Shown: positions 26,358 to 47,853 of the stretch, in pieces
Layout of the letters: each line of letters starts with the position of its first letter
How positions within the stretch are numbered: the first letter of the stretch is position 1
Assembly (NCBI RefSeq): GCF_024679095.1
Contig: NW_026111755.1
Coordinates: 1-64,000, forward strand
DNA: 64,000 bases
Direction of reading: 5' to 3'
Origin: Eriocheir sinensis
Lineage: Eukaryota; Arthropoda; Malacostraca; Decapoda; Varunidae
The notes under the pieces: model-generated
The model's input: the letters and a program-made list of their open reading frames with translations, nothing else
Told to the model about the DNA's origin: nothing
Database searches by the model: none
Program-made: the position numbers and the translations under genes

Positions 26358-29300
26358 GAATACACATAAAATAACGTAGATTTCTATAAAAATACATATA
26401 CAAAATACACATAAAATTAAATAAATACGTATAAAAAATGTATACAAAATACACATAAAATAATGTAAATTCGTATAAATATAAATAAACAAAATACCAA
26501 TAAAAGAATGTGTATTTGTATAAATATAAATATACAAAATGCACATAAAATAACGTAAATTTATATAAAACTATATACAAAAATACACAGAAGTAATTAA
26601 ATTTGTATGAAAATAGATATATAAAATACACACAAAATAAGCTTAATTTGAATTGAAATATATGTACAAAATACATAAAATAAAGTAAATTTGTATCAAA
26701 ATATTTTTACAAATACACATATAATTACGTAAATTTTATATAAAAATATATAAACAAAATACACATTAAATAATGTAAATACGTATAAAAAAAATATGTA
26801 CAAAATACATATATAATTCGTATCAAAATAAATAAACAAAATACCAATAAAATAATGTAATTTTTTATGAGAAAACATATACAAAATACACATAAAATAA
26901 CGGAAATTTCTATAAAAATATATGTACAAAAATGCACATAAAATAAATTTGCATTAAAAAATATATACAAAACACACATTACATAATGTAAATGAGTATA
27001 AACATATGTATACAAAATAGCTATGAAATAGTCTAAATTCATATCGAATTAAATTAAGAAAATACCAATAAAATAATGTAATTTTGGATGAAAATATATA
27101 TAGAAAACACACATAAAATAAACTAAATACAAATACAAATATAGGCATAAAATAATTTAAAATTGAATGAAATAAATATAGAAAATAAGCTTAAAATAAG
27201 GTAAATTTGTAATGAAATATATGTAAAAATACACATTAAATAATATAAATTTGTATGAAAATATATATACAAATACACATAAAAATAACATGAATTTGTA
27301 TAAAATTTCTATCAAAATATATACGAATACACACAATAAAATAACGTAAATTTTTATGAAAATGTATATATAAAATACACATAAAATAATTTAAATACGT
27401 AGAAAAATATATATACAAAATACACATAAAATAATGTAAATTCGTAACAAAATAAATACACAAAATTTCAATAAAAGAATGTATATTTGTAGGAAAATAT
27501 ATATACAAAATACAAATAAAATAACTAAAATTTGTATAAAAATATATACAAAAATACACAAAAAATAATTTAAATTTGTTTGAAAATATATATGCAAAAT
27601 ACACATAAAATTACTCAAATTTTTATTGAAATACATATACAAAATACACATAAAATAATGTAAATTTGTATAAAAATATATAAACAAATACACATAAAAT
27701 AACGTAAATTTGGATAAAATATATATACAAAATAAACATTAAATAATGTAAATATGTATAAAAAAATATATACAAAATACACATAGAATAATGTTAAATC
27801 GTATCAAAATAAATAAACAGAATATCAATAAAATAATGTAAATTTGTACGAAAATAAAGTCGAAAAAATACCCATGTTATAACGCATATTTGCATAAAAA
27901 TATAAATACAAAAATACACATAAAATAGTTTAATTTGTATTAAAATAAATATTCAAAATGCACATACAATAAAGTAAATTTGTATTGAAATATATATGCA
28001 AAATACACATGGATAATGTAAATTTGTATAAAAATATATATACGAATACACATAAAAAAGAGTAAATTTCTATGAAAATATACATACAAAATACATATAA
28101 AATGATGTAAAAAAGTATAAAAATATATATAAAAAATAAACCTAAAATAATGTAAATTCGTATCAAAATAAATAAACAAAATTCCGATAAAAGAACGTAT
28201 ATGTGTAGAAAAATAAATACAGAAATTACACATAAAATAACGAAAATTTGTATAAAAATATATACAAAAAAAAAACACAACAAAAATTTCAATTTGTATG
28301 AAAATAGATATACAAAATACACATATAATTAGTTAAATTTGTATTTAAATACATGTACAAAGGACACATAAAATAATGTAAATTTGTATGAAATGAAAAC
28401 AAATACACATAAAATAACGTACATTTGTTTAAAATATATAAACAAAATACACATAGAATAAAGTAAAATCGCATCAAAATATATACACAGAATATCAATA
28501 AAGTAATATATATTTGTATGAAAATAAAGATGCAAAATAACCATAAAATAAATCATATTTTTTAAAAAACACATATACAAAAATACACATAGAATAATTA
28601 GATTTGTATTAAAATTAATATACAAAATGCAGATACAATAAGGTAAATTTGTATTGAAAAAATATGCAAAATACTCATATAACAGTTAAATTTGTTTCAA
28701 AATATATATACGAATACATATAAAATAACGTAGATTTCTATAGAAATATATATACAAAATACACATGAAATGATGTAAATACGTATAAAAATATATATAC
28801 AAAATACACATTAAATAATGTAAACTCGCTTAAAAATAAATAAACAAAATATCAATAAAAGAATGTGTATTTGTATGAAAATAGCTGTACAAAATACACA
28901 TAAAATAACCTAAAATTATATAAAAATATATAAAAAAATACACGAAAATAATTTAAATTTGTATGAAAATAAATATACAAAATACACATAAAACTAGCTA
29001 AATTTGTATTGGAATACATATACAAAATACACATAATATAATGTAAATTTGAATAAAAATACATAAACAAATACACTTAAAATAACGTAAATTTGTATAA
29101 AATATATATACAAAATACAAATTAAATAATGTAAATATGTATAGAAAAATATATACAAAACACAAATAGAATAATGTAAAATCGTATCAAAATAAATACA
29201 CAGAATATTAATAAAATAATGTAAATTTGTATGAAAATAAAGAAGCAAAATACCCAATAAATAACGGCTTTTTTTATAAAAATATATATACAAATATACA

Positions 29301-29919
29301 CATAAAAAAATTAAATTTGTATTAAAATAAATATACAAAATACACATACAATAAGGTAAATTTGTATTGAAATAGATATGCAAAATACATATAAAACAAT
29401 GTAAATTTGTTTCAAAATATATATACGAATACACATAAAATAATGTAGATTTCTATAAAAATATATATACAAAATACACATAAAATGATGTAAATACGTA
29501 CAAAAAAATGTATACAAAATACACATAAAATAATTTAAATTCGTATCAAAATATTTGTATGAAAATAAATATATAAAACACACACAAAATAAGCTTAATT
29601 TGAATTGAAATATATGTACAAAATACATAAAATAAAATAAATTTGTATCAAAATATTTTTACAAATACACATATAATTACGTAAATTTTATATAAAAATA
29701 TATAAACAAAATACACATTAAATAAAGTAAATACGTATAAAAAAATATGTACAAAATACATATATAATCATGTGATTCGTATCAAAATAAATAAACAAAA
29801 TACCAATAAAATAATGTAAATTTTTATGAGAAAACATATACAAAATACACATAAAATAACGCAAATTTCTATAAAAATATATGTACAAAAATGCACATAA
29901 AATAAATTTGCATTAAACA

Positions 29920-30861
29920 ATATATACAAAACACACATTACATAATGTAAATGAGTATAAACATATGTGTATAAAATAGCTATGAAATAATCTAAATTCG
30001 TATCGAATTAAATTAAGAAAATACCAATAAAATAATGTAATTTTGGATGAAAATATATATAGAAAAAACACATAAAATAACCTAAATACAAAAAACAATT
30101 ATACACATAAAATAATTTAAAATTGAATGAAATAAATATACAAAATAAACATAAAATAAGGTAAATTTGTAATGAAATATATGTAAAAATAGACATAAAA
30201 TAATATAAATTTGTATGAAAATATATATACAAATACACATAAAATAACATGAATTTGTATAAAATTTGTATCAAAATATATACAAATACACACAATAAAA
30301 TAAAGTAAATTTTTATGAAAATGTATATACAAAATACACACAAAATAATTTAAATACGTAGAAAAATATATATACAAAATACAAATAAAATATTTAAAAT
30401 TCGTATCAAAATAAATAAACAAAATTCCAATAAAAGAATGTATATTTGTAGGAAAATATATATACAAAATACAAATAAAATAACTAAAATTTGTATAAAA
30501 ATACATACAAAAATACACAATAATAATTTAAATTTGTTTGAAAATAGATATCCAAAATACACATAAAATTAGGCAAATTTGTATTGAAATACATTTACAA
30601 AATACACATAAAATAATATAAATTTATATGAAAATATATAAACAAATACACATAAAATAACGAAAATTTGGATAAAATATATATACAAAATAAACATTAA
30701 ATAATGTAAATATGTATAAAAAAAAATATATACAAAATACACACAGAATAATGTTAAATCGTATCAAAATAAATAAACAGAATATCAATAAAATAATGTA
30801 AATATGTTTGAAAATAAAGATGCAAAATACTCATATAATAACGCATATTTTTATAAAAATA
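29920..30861 (-). repeat. ~940-bp tandem duplication, copy 1
   Basis: It carries the S5 and S4 markers (near 30000 and 30424) that recur in copy 2 at offsets of 941 and 939 bp. The boundary falls in the shared AAAATATATATACAAAA core near 30855-30871. Confidence 0.75.
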
Positions 30862-31800
30862 TATATACAAAACACACATTAGATAATGTAAATGAGTATA
30901 AAAATATGTATACAAAATACCTATGAAAAAATCTAAATTCGTATCGAGTTAAATTAAGAAAATACCAATAAGATAATGCAATTTGGATGAAAATATATAT
31001 AGAAAATACACATAAAATTACCTAAATACAAATTCAAATATACACATAAAATAATTTAAGATTGAATGAAGTAAATATACAAAATAATCATAAAATAAAG
31101 TAAATTTGTAATGAAAAATATGTAAAAATACACTTAAAATAATATAAATTTGTATGAAAATATATATACAAATACACATAAAATAACATGAATTTGTATA
31201 AAATTTGTATCAAAATTAATACGAATACACACTATAAAATAATGTAAATTTTTATTAAAATATATATACAAAATACACATAAAATAATGTAAATACGTAG
31301 AAAAATATATATACAAAATACACATAAAATAATGTAAACTCGTATCAAAATAAATAAACAAAATTCCAATAAAAGAATGTAGGAATGTAGGAAAATATAT
31401 ATACAAAAAACAAATAAAATAACTAAAATTAGTATCAAAATAAAAAAAAATACAAAAAAAATAATCTAAATTTGTTTGAAAATAGATATGCAAAATACAC
31501 ATAAAGTTAGGCAAATTTGCATTGAAATACGTATACAAAATACACATAAAATAATGTAAATTTGTACGAAAATATATAAACAAATAAACATAAAATAACG
31601 GAAATTTGGAAAAAATTTATATACAAAATATACATTAAATAATGTAAATATGTATAAAAATATATATTTATAAAATACACATAGAATAATGTTAAATCGT
31701 ATCAAAATAAATAAACAGAATATCAATAAAATAATGTAAATTTCTATGAAAATAAAGATGCAAAATATCCATATTATAACGCATATATGGATAAAAATAT
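30862..31800 (-). repeat. ~940-bp tandem duplication, copy 2
   Basis: It repeats S5 (near 30941) and S4 (near 31363). Compared with copy 1 there are many scattered differences, for example ATTAGATAATG against ATTACATAATG, so it is older than the 716-bp duplication. Confidence 0.75.
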
Positions 31801-34143
31801 ATATACAAAAATACACATGAAATAATTAAATTTGTATTGACATATATATACAAAATGCAGATACAATAAAATAAATTTGTATTGAAACACATATGCAAAA
31901 TACACATCAATAATGTAAATTTGTATCAAAATATATATACGAATACACATAAAATAAAGTAAATTTCTATGAAAATATACATACAAAATACATATGAAAT
32001 GATGTAAATAGTATAAAAATATACATACCATATACAGCTAAAATAATGTAAATTCGTATCAAAATAAACAAACAAAATTCCGATAAAAGAACGTATATTT
32101 GTAGGAAAATAAATATACAAAATACACATAAAATAACGAAAATTTGTATAAAAATATATACAAAAAACAAACAAAAATAATCTCAATTTGTATGAAAATA
32201 GATATACAAAATACACATATAATTAGTTAAATTTGTCTTTAAATACATGTACAAAATACTCAAAAAATAATGTAAATTTGTATGAAATGAAAACAAATAC
32301 ACATAAAATAACGTACATTTGTATAAAATATATTTACAAAATACACATAGAATAATGTAAAATCGGATCAAAATAAATACACAGAATATCAATAAAATAA
32401 TGTAAATTAATATGAAAATAAAGATGCAAAATACCCATAAAATAAAGCATATTTTTAAAAAAATACATATACAAAAACACACATTCAATAATTAAATTTG
32501 TATTAAAATTAATATACAAAATGCACATACAATAAGGTAAATTTTTATTAAAAAAATATGCAAAATACACATAAAACAATGTAAATTTGTTTCAAAATAT
32601 ATATACGAATACACATAAAATAACGCAGATTTCTATAGAAATATATATACATAATACACTTGAGATGCTGTAAATACGTATAAAAATATATATATACAAA
32701 ATAGACATTAAATAATGTAAATTCGTGTCAAAATAAATAAACAAAATATAAATAAAAGAATGTGTATTTGTATGAAAATAGATATACAAAATACACATAA
32801 AATAATGTAAATTTGTTTAAAACTATATACAAAAATACACAAAAATAATTTAAATTTGTTTGAAAATAAATATACAAAATATACATAAAATTAGGTAAAT
32901 TTGTATTGAAATACATTTACAAAATACACATAAAATAATGTAAATTTGAATGAAAATACATAAACAAATACACTTAAAATAACGTAAATTTGAATACAAA
33001 ATACACATTAAGTAATGTAAATATGTATAAAAAAATATATACAAAACCCAAATAGAATAATGTAAAATCGTATCAAAATAAATACACAGAATATTAATAA
33101 AGTAATGTAAATTTGTAAAAAAAAGCAAAATACCCATAAAATAAAGCTTTTTTTTTTTAAATGTATATACCAAAATACATATAAAAAAATTAAATATGTA
33201 TTAAAATAAATATACAAAATGCACATATAATAAGGTAAATTTATATTGAAATAGATATGCAAAATACATATAAAACATATTTGTGTGTATTTTGTATATC
33301 TATTTTCATACAAATTTAATTAATTGTGTATTTTTATATAGTTTTAAATTTACGTTATTTATGTGCATTTTGTATATTTATATTTATAAAAATACACATT
33401 CTTTTATTGGTATTTTGTTTATTTATATTTATACGAATTTACATTATTTTATGTGTATTTTGTATACATTTTTTTTATAGAAATCTACGTTATTTTATGT
33501 GTATTCGTATATATATTTTGAAACAAATTTACATTGTTTTATATGTATTTTGCATATATATTTCAATACAAATTTACCTTATTGTATGTGCATTTTGTAT
33601 ATTTAATTTAATAAAAATTCAAATATTTTATATATATTTTGGTATATATAATTAAAAAAAAAGCGTTATTTTTTAGGTATTTTGTATCCTAATTTTTATA
33701 CAAATTTACATTATTTTATTAATATTCTGTGTATATATTTTGATACGATTTTATATTATTCTATTTGTGTTTTGTATATATTTTTTTATACATATTTACA
33801 TTATTTAATGTATATTTTCTATATATATTTTATACAAATATACGTTATTTTAAGTTTATTTGGTTATATATTTTCATTCAAATTTACATTATTTTGTATA
33901 TGTATTTCAATACAAATTTACCTAGTTTTATGTTTATTTTGAATATTTATTTTCATACAAATTTTAATTTTTTTTGTATGTTTGTATATAGTATTATAGA
34001 TTTTTTGGTTATTTCACTTGTTTTTTGTATATCTATTTTCATACAAGTACATTCTTTTATTGATATTTTGTTTATTTATTTTGACGCGAGTTTACATTAT
34101 TTAATGTGTATTTATGTATATTTTATACGTATTTATATATTTC

Positions 34144-34257
<114 letters not shown>

Positions 34258-34376
34258 TTTTTTTTTCTATAGAAATCAACGTTATTTTATGTGTATTCGT
34301 ATATATATTTTGAAACAAATTTACACTGTTTTCTGTGTATTTTGCATATTTTTTCAATACAAATTTACCTTATTCT

Positions 34377-35337
34377 ATGCATGTAATTCGTATCAAAATA
34401 AATAAAAAACCAATAAAATAATGTAAATTTGTGAGAAAACATATACAAAATACACATAAAATAACGCAAATTTCTATAAAATATATGTACAAAAATGCAC
34501 ATAAAATTAATTTGCATAAAAAATATATACAAAACACACATTAGATAATGTACATAAGTATAAAAATACGTATACAAAATACCTATGAAATAATCTAAAT
34601 TCGTATCGAGTTAAATTAAGAAAATACCAATAAAATAATGTAATTTTGGATGAAAATATACATAGAAAATACACATAAAATAGCCTAAATACAAATACAA
34701 ATATACACATTAAATAATTTAAAATTGAATGAAATAAATATACAAAATAAACATAAAATAATGGAAATTTGTAATGAAATATATGTAAAAATACACATAA
34801 AATAATATAAATTTGTATGAAAATGTATATACAAATACACATAAAATAACATGAATTTGTATAAAATTTGAATTAAAATATATACGAATACACACAATAA
34901 AATAACGTTCATTTTTACGATAATGTATATATAAAATACACATAAAATAATTTAAATACGTAGAAAAATATATCTACAAAATACACATAAAATAATGTAA
35001 ATTCGTAACAAAATAAATTCACAAAATTCCAATTAAAGAATGTATATTTGTAGGAAAATATATATACAAAATACAAATAAAATAACTAAAATTTGTATAA
35101 AAATATATAGAAAAAAACAAAAAAATAATTTAAATTTGTTTGAAAATAGATATGCAAAATACACATAAAGTTAGGCAATTTTTTATTGAAATATATATGC
35201 AAAACTCACATAAAATAATGTAAATTTGTATGAAAATATATAAACAAATACACATAAAATAACGTAAATCTGGATAAAATATATATACAAAATATACATT
35301 AAATATTTTAAATATGTATAAAAATATATTATATTAT
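34377..35337 (-). repeat. Satellite segment 23, T-rich strand on minus
   Basis: Minus-oriented mirror of segment 20; S5 near 34605 and an S4-like marker near 35030. It ends in TATTATATTATATATATTTT near 35327-35346. Confidence 0.85.
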
Positions 35338-40527
<5,190 letters not shown>

Positions 40528-41794
40528 ACTTAAAATAACGTAAATTTGTATGAAATATATATACAAAATACACATTGAATAAAGTAAATATATATAAAAA
40601 ATTGTATACAAAACACAAATAGAATAATGCAAAATCGCATCAAAATAAATACACAGAATATTAATAAAATAATGTAGATTTGTATGAAAATTAAGAAGCA
40701 AAATACCCCTAAAATAACGCATTTTTTATTAAAATATATTACCATAATACACATAAAATATTTGATTTTGTATTAAAATAAATATACAAAATGAGCATAC
40801 AATAAGGTAAATTTGTATTGAAATAGATATGCAAAATATTTATAAAATAATATAAATTTGTTTCAAAATATATATACGAAACATAAAATAACGTAGATTT
40901 CTATAAAAATATATATACAAAATACACATAAAATGAAGGAAATACATATAAAAAAAATGTATACAAAATACACCTAAAATAATGTAAATTCGTATCAAAA
41001 TAAATCAGCAAAATAACAATAAAAGAATGTGTATTTGTATAAATATAAATATACAAAATACACATAAAATAACGTAAATTTATATAAAACTATATACAAA
41101 AATACACAAAAGTAATAAAATTTGTTTAAAAATAGATATACAAAATACACACATAATAAGCTAAATTTGAATTGAAATGTATATACAAAATACATAAAAT
41201 AATGTAAATTTGTATCAAAATATTTATACAAATACACATATAATAACGTAAAATTGTATAAAAATATATAAGCAAAATACACATTAAATAATGTAAATAC
41301 GTATAAAAAAATATGTACAAAATACACATATAATCATGTAAATCGTATCAAAATAAATAAACAAAATACTAATAATATAAAGTAAATTTGTATGAGAAAA
41401 CATCTACAAAATACACATAAAATAACGCAAATTTCTATAAAAATATATGTATAAAAATGCACATAAAATGATGTAAATTTGCATATAAATATATATACAA
41501 AACACACATTAAATAATGAAAATGCGTATAAAAATATATATACAAAATGCATATGAAATAATCTAAACTCGTATCGAATTAAATTAACAAAATACCAATA
41601 AAATAATGTAATTTTGGATGAAATTGTATATAGAAAATACATATAAAATAACCTAAATACAAATACAAATATACACATAAAATAATTTAAAATTGAATGA
41701 AATAAATATACAAAATAAACATAAAATAAGGTAGATTTGTAATGAAATATATACAAAAAATCACAAAAAATAATATAAATTTGTATGAAAATAT
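40528..41794 (-). repeat. Satellite segment 25, inverted block within duplication C copy 1
   Basis: Minus-oriented; S1 near 41010 and S5 near 41570. The left switch reads GTATACTTAAAATAACGTAA. The right switch is a hairpin, AAATTTGTAT (41777-41786) facing ATACAAATTT (41803-41812). The same two junctions occur at 50516 and 51704. Confidence 0.9.
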
Positions 41795-44700
41795 TAATTT
41801 TAATACAAATTTTATTATTGAATGTGTATTTTTGTATATGTATTTTTATAAAAATATGCTTTATTTTATGGGTATTTTGCATCTTTATTTATATACAAAT
41901 TTACATTATTTTATTGATATTCTGTGTATGTATTTTGATACGATTTTGCATTATTCTATGTGTTTTTTGTATATATTTTATACAAATGTACGTTATTTTA
42001 TGTGTATTTGTTTTCATTTCATACATATTTACATTATTTTATGTGTATTTTGTACATGTATTTAAAGACAAATTTCACTAATTATATGTGTATTTTGTAT
42101 ATATATTTTCATACAAATTGAAATTATTTGTGATTTTTTTTTCTATATATTTTTATACAAATTTTCGTTATTTTATGTGTTTTGTATATTTATTTTCCTA
42201 CAAATATACGTTCTTTAATCGGAATTTTGTTTATTTATTTTGATACGAATTTACATTATTTTAGGTGTATTTAGTATATATATTTTTATACTATTTACAT
42301 GATTTTACGTGTATTTTGTATGTATATTTTCATAGAAATTTACTCTATTTTATGTGTATTCGCATACTATATATTTTGATACAAATTTACATTATTGATG
42401 AGTATTTTGCATATCTATTTCAATACAAATTTACTTTATTGTATGTGCATTTTGTATATTTATTTCAATACAAATTTAATTATTTCATGTGAATTTTTGT
42501 ATATATATTTTTATGCTAATATGCATTATTATTTGGGTATTTTGCAACTTTATTTTCATACAAATTTACATTATTTTATTGATATTCTGTTTATTTATTT
42601 TGATACGATTTGACATTATTCAATGTGTATTTTGTATATATATTTTTATACATATTTACATCATTTAATGTATATTTTGAATATATATTTTATCCAAATT
42701 TACGTTATTTTAAGTGTATTTGTTTATATATTTTCATAAAAATTTACATTATTTTATGTGTTTTATATATGTATTTCAATACAAATTTGCCTAATTTTAT
42801 GTGTATTTTGCATATCTATTTTCTAACAAATTTAAATTATTTTTGTATATTTTTGTATATATTTTTATACAAATTTTAGTTATTTTATTTGTATTTTGTG
42901 TATATATTTTCCTACAAATATACATTCTTTTATTGGAATTTTGTTGATTTATTTTGATACGAATTTACATTATTTTATGTGTATTTTGTATATATATTTT
43001 CATAAAAAATTACGTTATTTTATTGTGTGTATTCGTATATATTTTGATACAAATTTTATACAAATTCATGTTATTTTATGTGTATTTGAATATATATTTT
43101 CATATAAATTTACATTATTTTATGTGTATTTTTACATATATTTCATTACAAATTTACCTTATTTTATGTTTATTTTATATATTCATTTCATGCAATTTTA
43201 AATTATTTTATCTGTATATTTGTATTTGTATTTAGGTTATTTTATGTGTATTTTCTATATATGTTTTCATACAAAACTACATTATTTTATTGGTATTTTG
43301 TTAATTCAATTCGATACGAATTTAGATTATTTCAAAGGCATTTTGTATACATGTTTTTATACGCATTTACATTATTTAATGTTTGTTTTGTATATATATT
43401 TTTATGCAAATTTACTTTATTTTATGTGTATTTTTGTACATATATTTTTAAAGAAATTAGCGTTATTTTATGTGTATTTTGTATATATTTTCTCATACAA
43501 ATTTACATTATATTATTGGTATTTTGTTTACTTATTTTGATACGAATTACTTGATTATATATGTATTTTGTGTATATATTTTTATACGTATTTACATTAT
43601 TTAATGTGTATTTTGTTTATGTGTTTTTATACGTATTTACGTTATTTTATGTGTATTTGTATAAATATTTTGATACAAATTTACATTATTTGATGTATTT
43701 TGTATAAATATATTTCAATTCAAATTTACCTTTTTTTATGTGTATTTTGTATATCTATTTTCATACAAATTTAACTACTTATGTGTATTTTTATATAGTT
43801 TGATATAAATTTACGTTATTTTATGTGTATTTTATATATTTATATTTATTCAAATACACTTTCTTTTATTGGTATTTTGTTTATTTATTTTGACACGAAT
43901 ATACATTATTTATGTGTATTTTGTATACATTTTTTATACGTATTTACTTCATTTTATGTGTATTTTCTATATATATTTTTATAGAAATCTACGTTATTTT
44001 TTTTGTATTCGTATATATATTTTGAAACAAATTTACATTGTTTTATATGTATTTTGCATATCTATTTCAATACAAATCTACCTCATTGTATGTGCTTTTT
44101 GTATATTAATTTTAATACAAATTTAAAATTTTTATGTGTATTTTGGTATACATATTTTTATAAAAAAATCCGTTATTTTATGGGTATTTTGCTTCTTTAT
44201 TTTCATACAAATTTACATTATTTTAATAATATTCTGTCTATTTATTTTAATAAGAATTTACATTATTCTATTTAGGTTTTGTATATATATTTTTATACAT
44301 ATTTACATTATTTAATGTGTATTTTGTGTATATATTTTATACAAATTTATGTTATTTTAAGTGTATTTGTTTATGTATTTTCATTCAAATTTATATTATT
44401 TTATGTGTATTTTGTATATGTATTTCAATACATATATATTTATTTTCAAACAATTTTAAGTATTTTTGTGTATTTTTGTATATAGTTTTATACAACTTTA
44501 CGTTATTTTATGTGTATTTTGTATATCTATTTTCATACAAATACACATTCTTTTTTTGATATTTTGTTTATTTATTTTGACACGAATTTACACTATTTAT
44601 TGTCTATTTTGTATATATATTTTTATACGTATTTACAGCATCTCAAGTGCATTTTGTATATATATTTCTATAGAAATCTACGTTATTTTATGTGTATTCG

Positions 44701-47681
44701 TATATATCTTTTGAAACAAATTTACATTGTTTTATGTGTATTTTGCATATTTTTTTAATAAAAACTCATCTTGTATGTGCATTTTGTATATTAATTTTAA
44801 TACAAATTTTATTATTGAATGTGTATTTTTGTATATGTATTTTTATAAAAATATGCTTTATTTTATAGGTATTTTGCATCTTTATTTTCATACAAATTTA
44901 CGTTATTTTATTGATATTCTGTGTATTTATTTTGATACGATTTTACATTATTGGATGTGTATTTTTTATATATATTTTATACAAATGTACGGTATTTTAT
45001 GTGTATTTGTTTTCATTTCATACAAATATACATTATTTTATGTGTATTTTGTACATGTATTTTAAGACAAATTTAACAAATTATATGTGTATTTTGTATA
45101 TCTATTTTCATACAAATTGAAATTATTTTTGTGGGTTTTTTTGTATATATTTTTATACAAATTTTCGTTATTTTATGTGTATTTTGTATATTTGTTTTCC
45201 TACAAATATACGTTCTTTAATCGGAATTTTGTTTATTTATTATAATACGAATTTACATTATCTTAGGTGTATTTGGTATATATATTTTTATACTATTTAC
45301 ATAATTTTATATGTATTTTGTATGTATATTTTCATTGAAATTTACTCTATTTTATGTGTATTCGTATGTATATTTTGATACAAATTTACATTATTGATGT
45401 GTATTTTGCATATCTAATTCAATAGAAATTTACTTTATTGTATGTGCATTTTGTATATTTATTTCAATACAAATTTAATTATTTCATGTGTATTTTTTAT
45501 ATATATTTTTATGCAAATATGCGTTATTATATGGGTATTTTGCATCTTTATTTTCATACAAATTAACATTATAATACTGATATTCTGTTTATTTATTTTG
45601 ATACGATTTAACATTATTCTATGTGTATTTTGTATATATATTTTTATACATATTTACATTATTTAATGTATATTTTGTATATATATTTCATTCAAATTTA
45701 CGTTATTTCATGTGTATTTGTTTATATATTTTCATACATATTTACATTATTTTATGTGTATTTTGTATATGTATTTTAATACAAATTTGTTTAATTTTAT
45801 GTGTATTTTGCATATCTATTTCCAAACAAATTTAAATTATTTTTGTGTATTTTTGTATATATTTTTATACAAATTTTATTTATTTTATTTGTATTTTGTA
45901 TATTTATTTTCCTACAATTATACATTCTTTTATTGGAATTTTGTTTATTTATTTTGATACGAGTTTACATTATTTTATGTGTATTTTGTATATATATTTT
46001 TCTACGTATTTACATTATTTTATGTGTATTTTGTATATATATTTTAATGAAAATTTACATTATTTTATTGTGTGTTTTCGTATTTACTTTGATACAAATT
46101 TTATACAAATTCATGTTATTTTATGTGTATTTGTATATATATTTTCATACAAATTTATATTATCTTATGTGTATTTTTACATATTTTTCATTACAAATTT
46201 ATCTTATTTTATGATTATTTTGTATATTTATTTCATTAAATTTTAAATTATTTTATGTGTATATTTGTATTTGTATTTAGGTAATTTTATGTGTATTTTC
46301 TATATATATTTTCATCTAAAATTATATTATTTTATTGGTATTTTCTTAATTTAACTCGATACAAATATAGATTTTTTCATAGGTATATTGTATACATATT
46401 TTTATACTCATTTACATTATCTAATGTGTGTTTTGTATATATATTTTTTATGCAAATTTACTTTATTTTATGTGCATTTTTGTACATATTTTTTTATACG
46501 TATTTATATTATTTAATGTGTATTTTGTTTATATATTTCTATACAAATTTACGTTATTATATGTGTATTTGTATAAATATTTTGATACAAATTTATATTG
46601 TTTTATGTATTTTGTATATATATATTTCAATTCAAATTTAGCTTATTTTATGTGAATTTTGTATATCTATTTTCATACAAATTTAATTACTTTTGTGTAT
46701 TTTTGTATATAGTTTTATATAAATTTACGTTATTTTATGTGTATTTTGTATATTTATATTTATACAAATACACATTCTTTTATTAGTATTTTGTTTATTT
46801 ATTTTGATACGAGTTTACATTATTTTATGTGTATTTTGCATATATATTTTTATACGTATTTACATCATTTCATGTGTATTTTGTATATATATTTCTATAG
46901 AAATCTAAGTTATTTTATGTGTATTTGTAGATATATTTTGAAACAAATCTACATTATTTTATGTGTATTTTGTGTATATATTTCATTACAAATTTGCCTT
47001 ATTTTATGTTTATTTTTATATTTATTTTCATTAATATTCATATTATTTTCTGTGTATATATTTATTTGTATTTACGTTATTTTATGTGTATTTTCTATAT
47101 ATATTTGCATTCAAATTTACATTATTTTATCGGTATTTTGTTCAATTATTTCGATACGAATTTAGATTATTTCATGTGTATTTTCTATTCATATTTTTAT
47201 CCGCATTTACATTATTTAGTATGTGTTTTGTATATATATTTTTTATACAATTTTACTTCATTTTGTGTACATTTGTGTTGTTGTTTTTATACAAATTTAC
47301 ATTATTTTAAGTGTATTTTGTACTTTTTTTTATTATAAATTTGCCTTATTTTATGTGTATTTTGTTTATTTATTTTCATGCAAATTTAAAGTATTTGATG
47401 TACGTTTTTGTACATATAATTTTATAGAAATTTGCGTTATTTTATGAGTATTTTGTATATATTTTTTCATTCAAATTTACATTTTTTTTTATTATTATTT
47501 TGTTTATGTATTTTGATACGAATTTACGTTATTATATGTGTATTTTGTGTATATTTTGTATACGTAATTTCATAATTTAATGTGTATTTTGTTTATATAT
47601 TTTAAAACAAATTTACGTTATTTTATGCCTATTTTAATTATTTGGATGCAAATATATATTATGTATTTTATATATATTTAG

Positions 47682-47853
<172 letters not shown>

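Noticed and set aside
25877..26676. Minus-strand open frames with a GC-rich, proline- and glycine-containing part
   Set aside because: They are the reverse complement of the SINE fused to satellite, including a phenylalanine run that is just the poly(A) tail.
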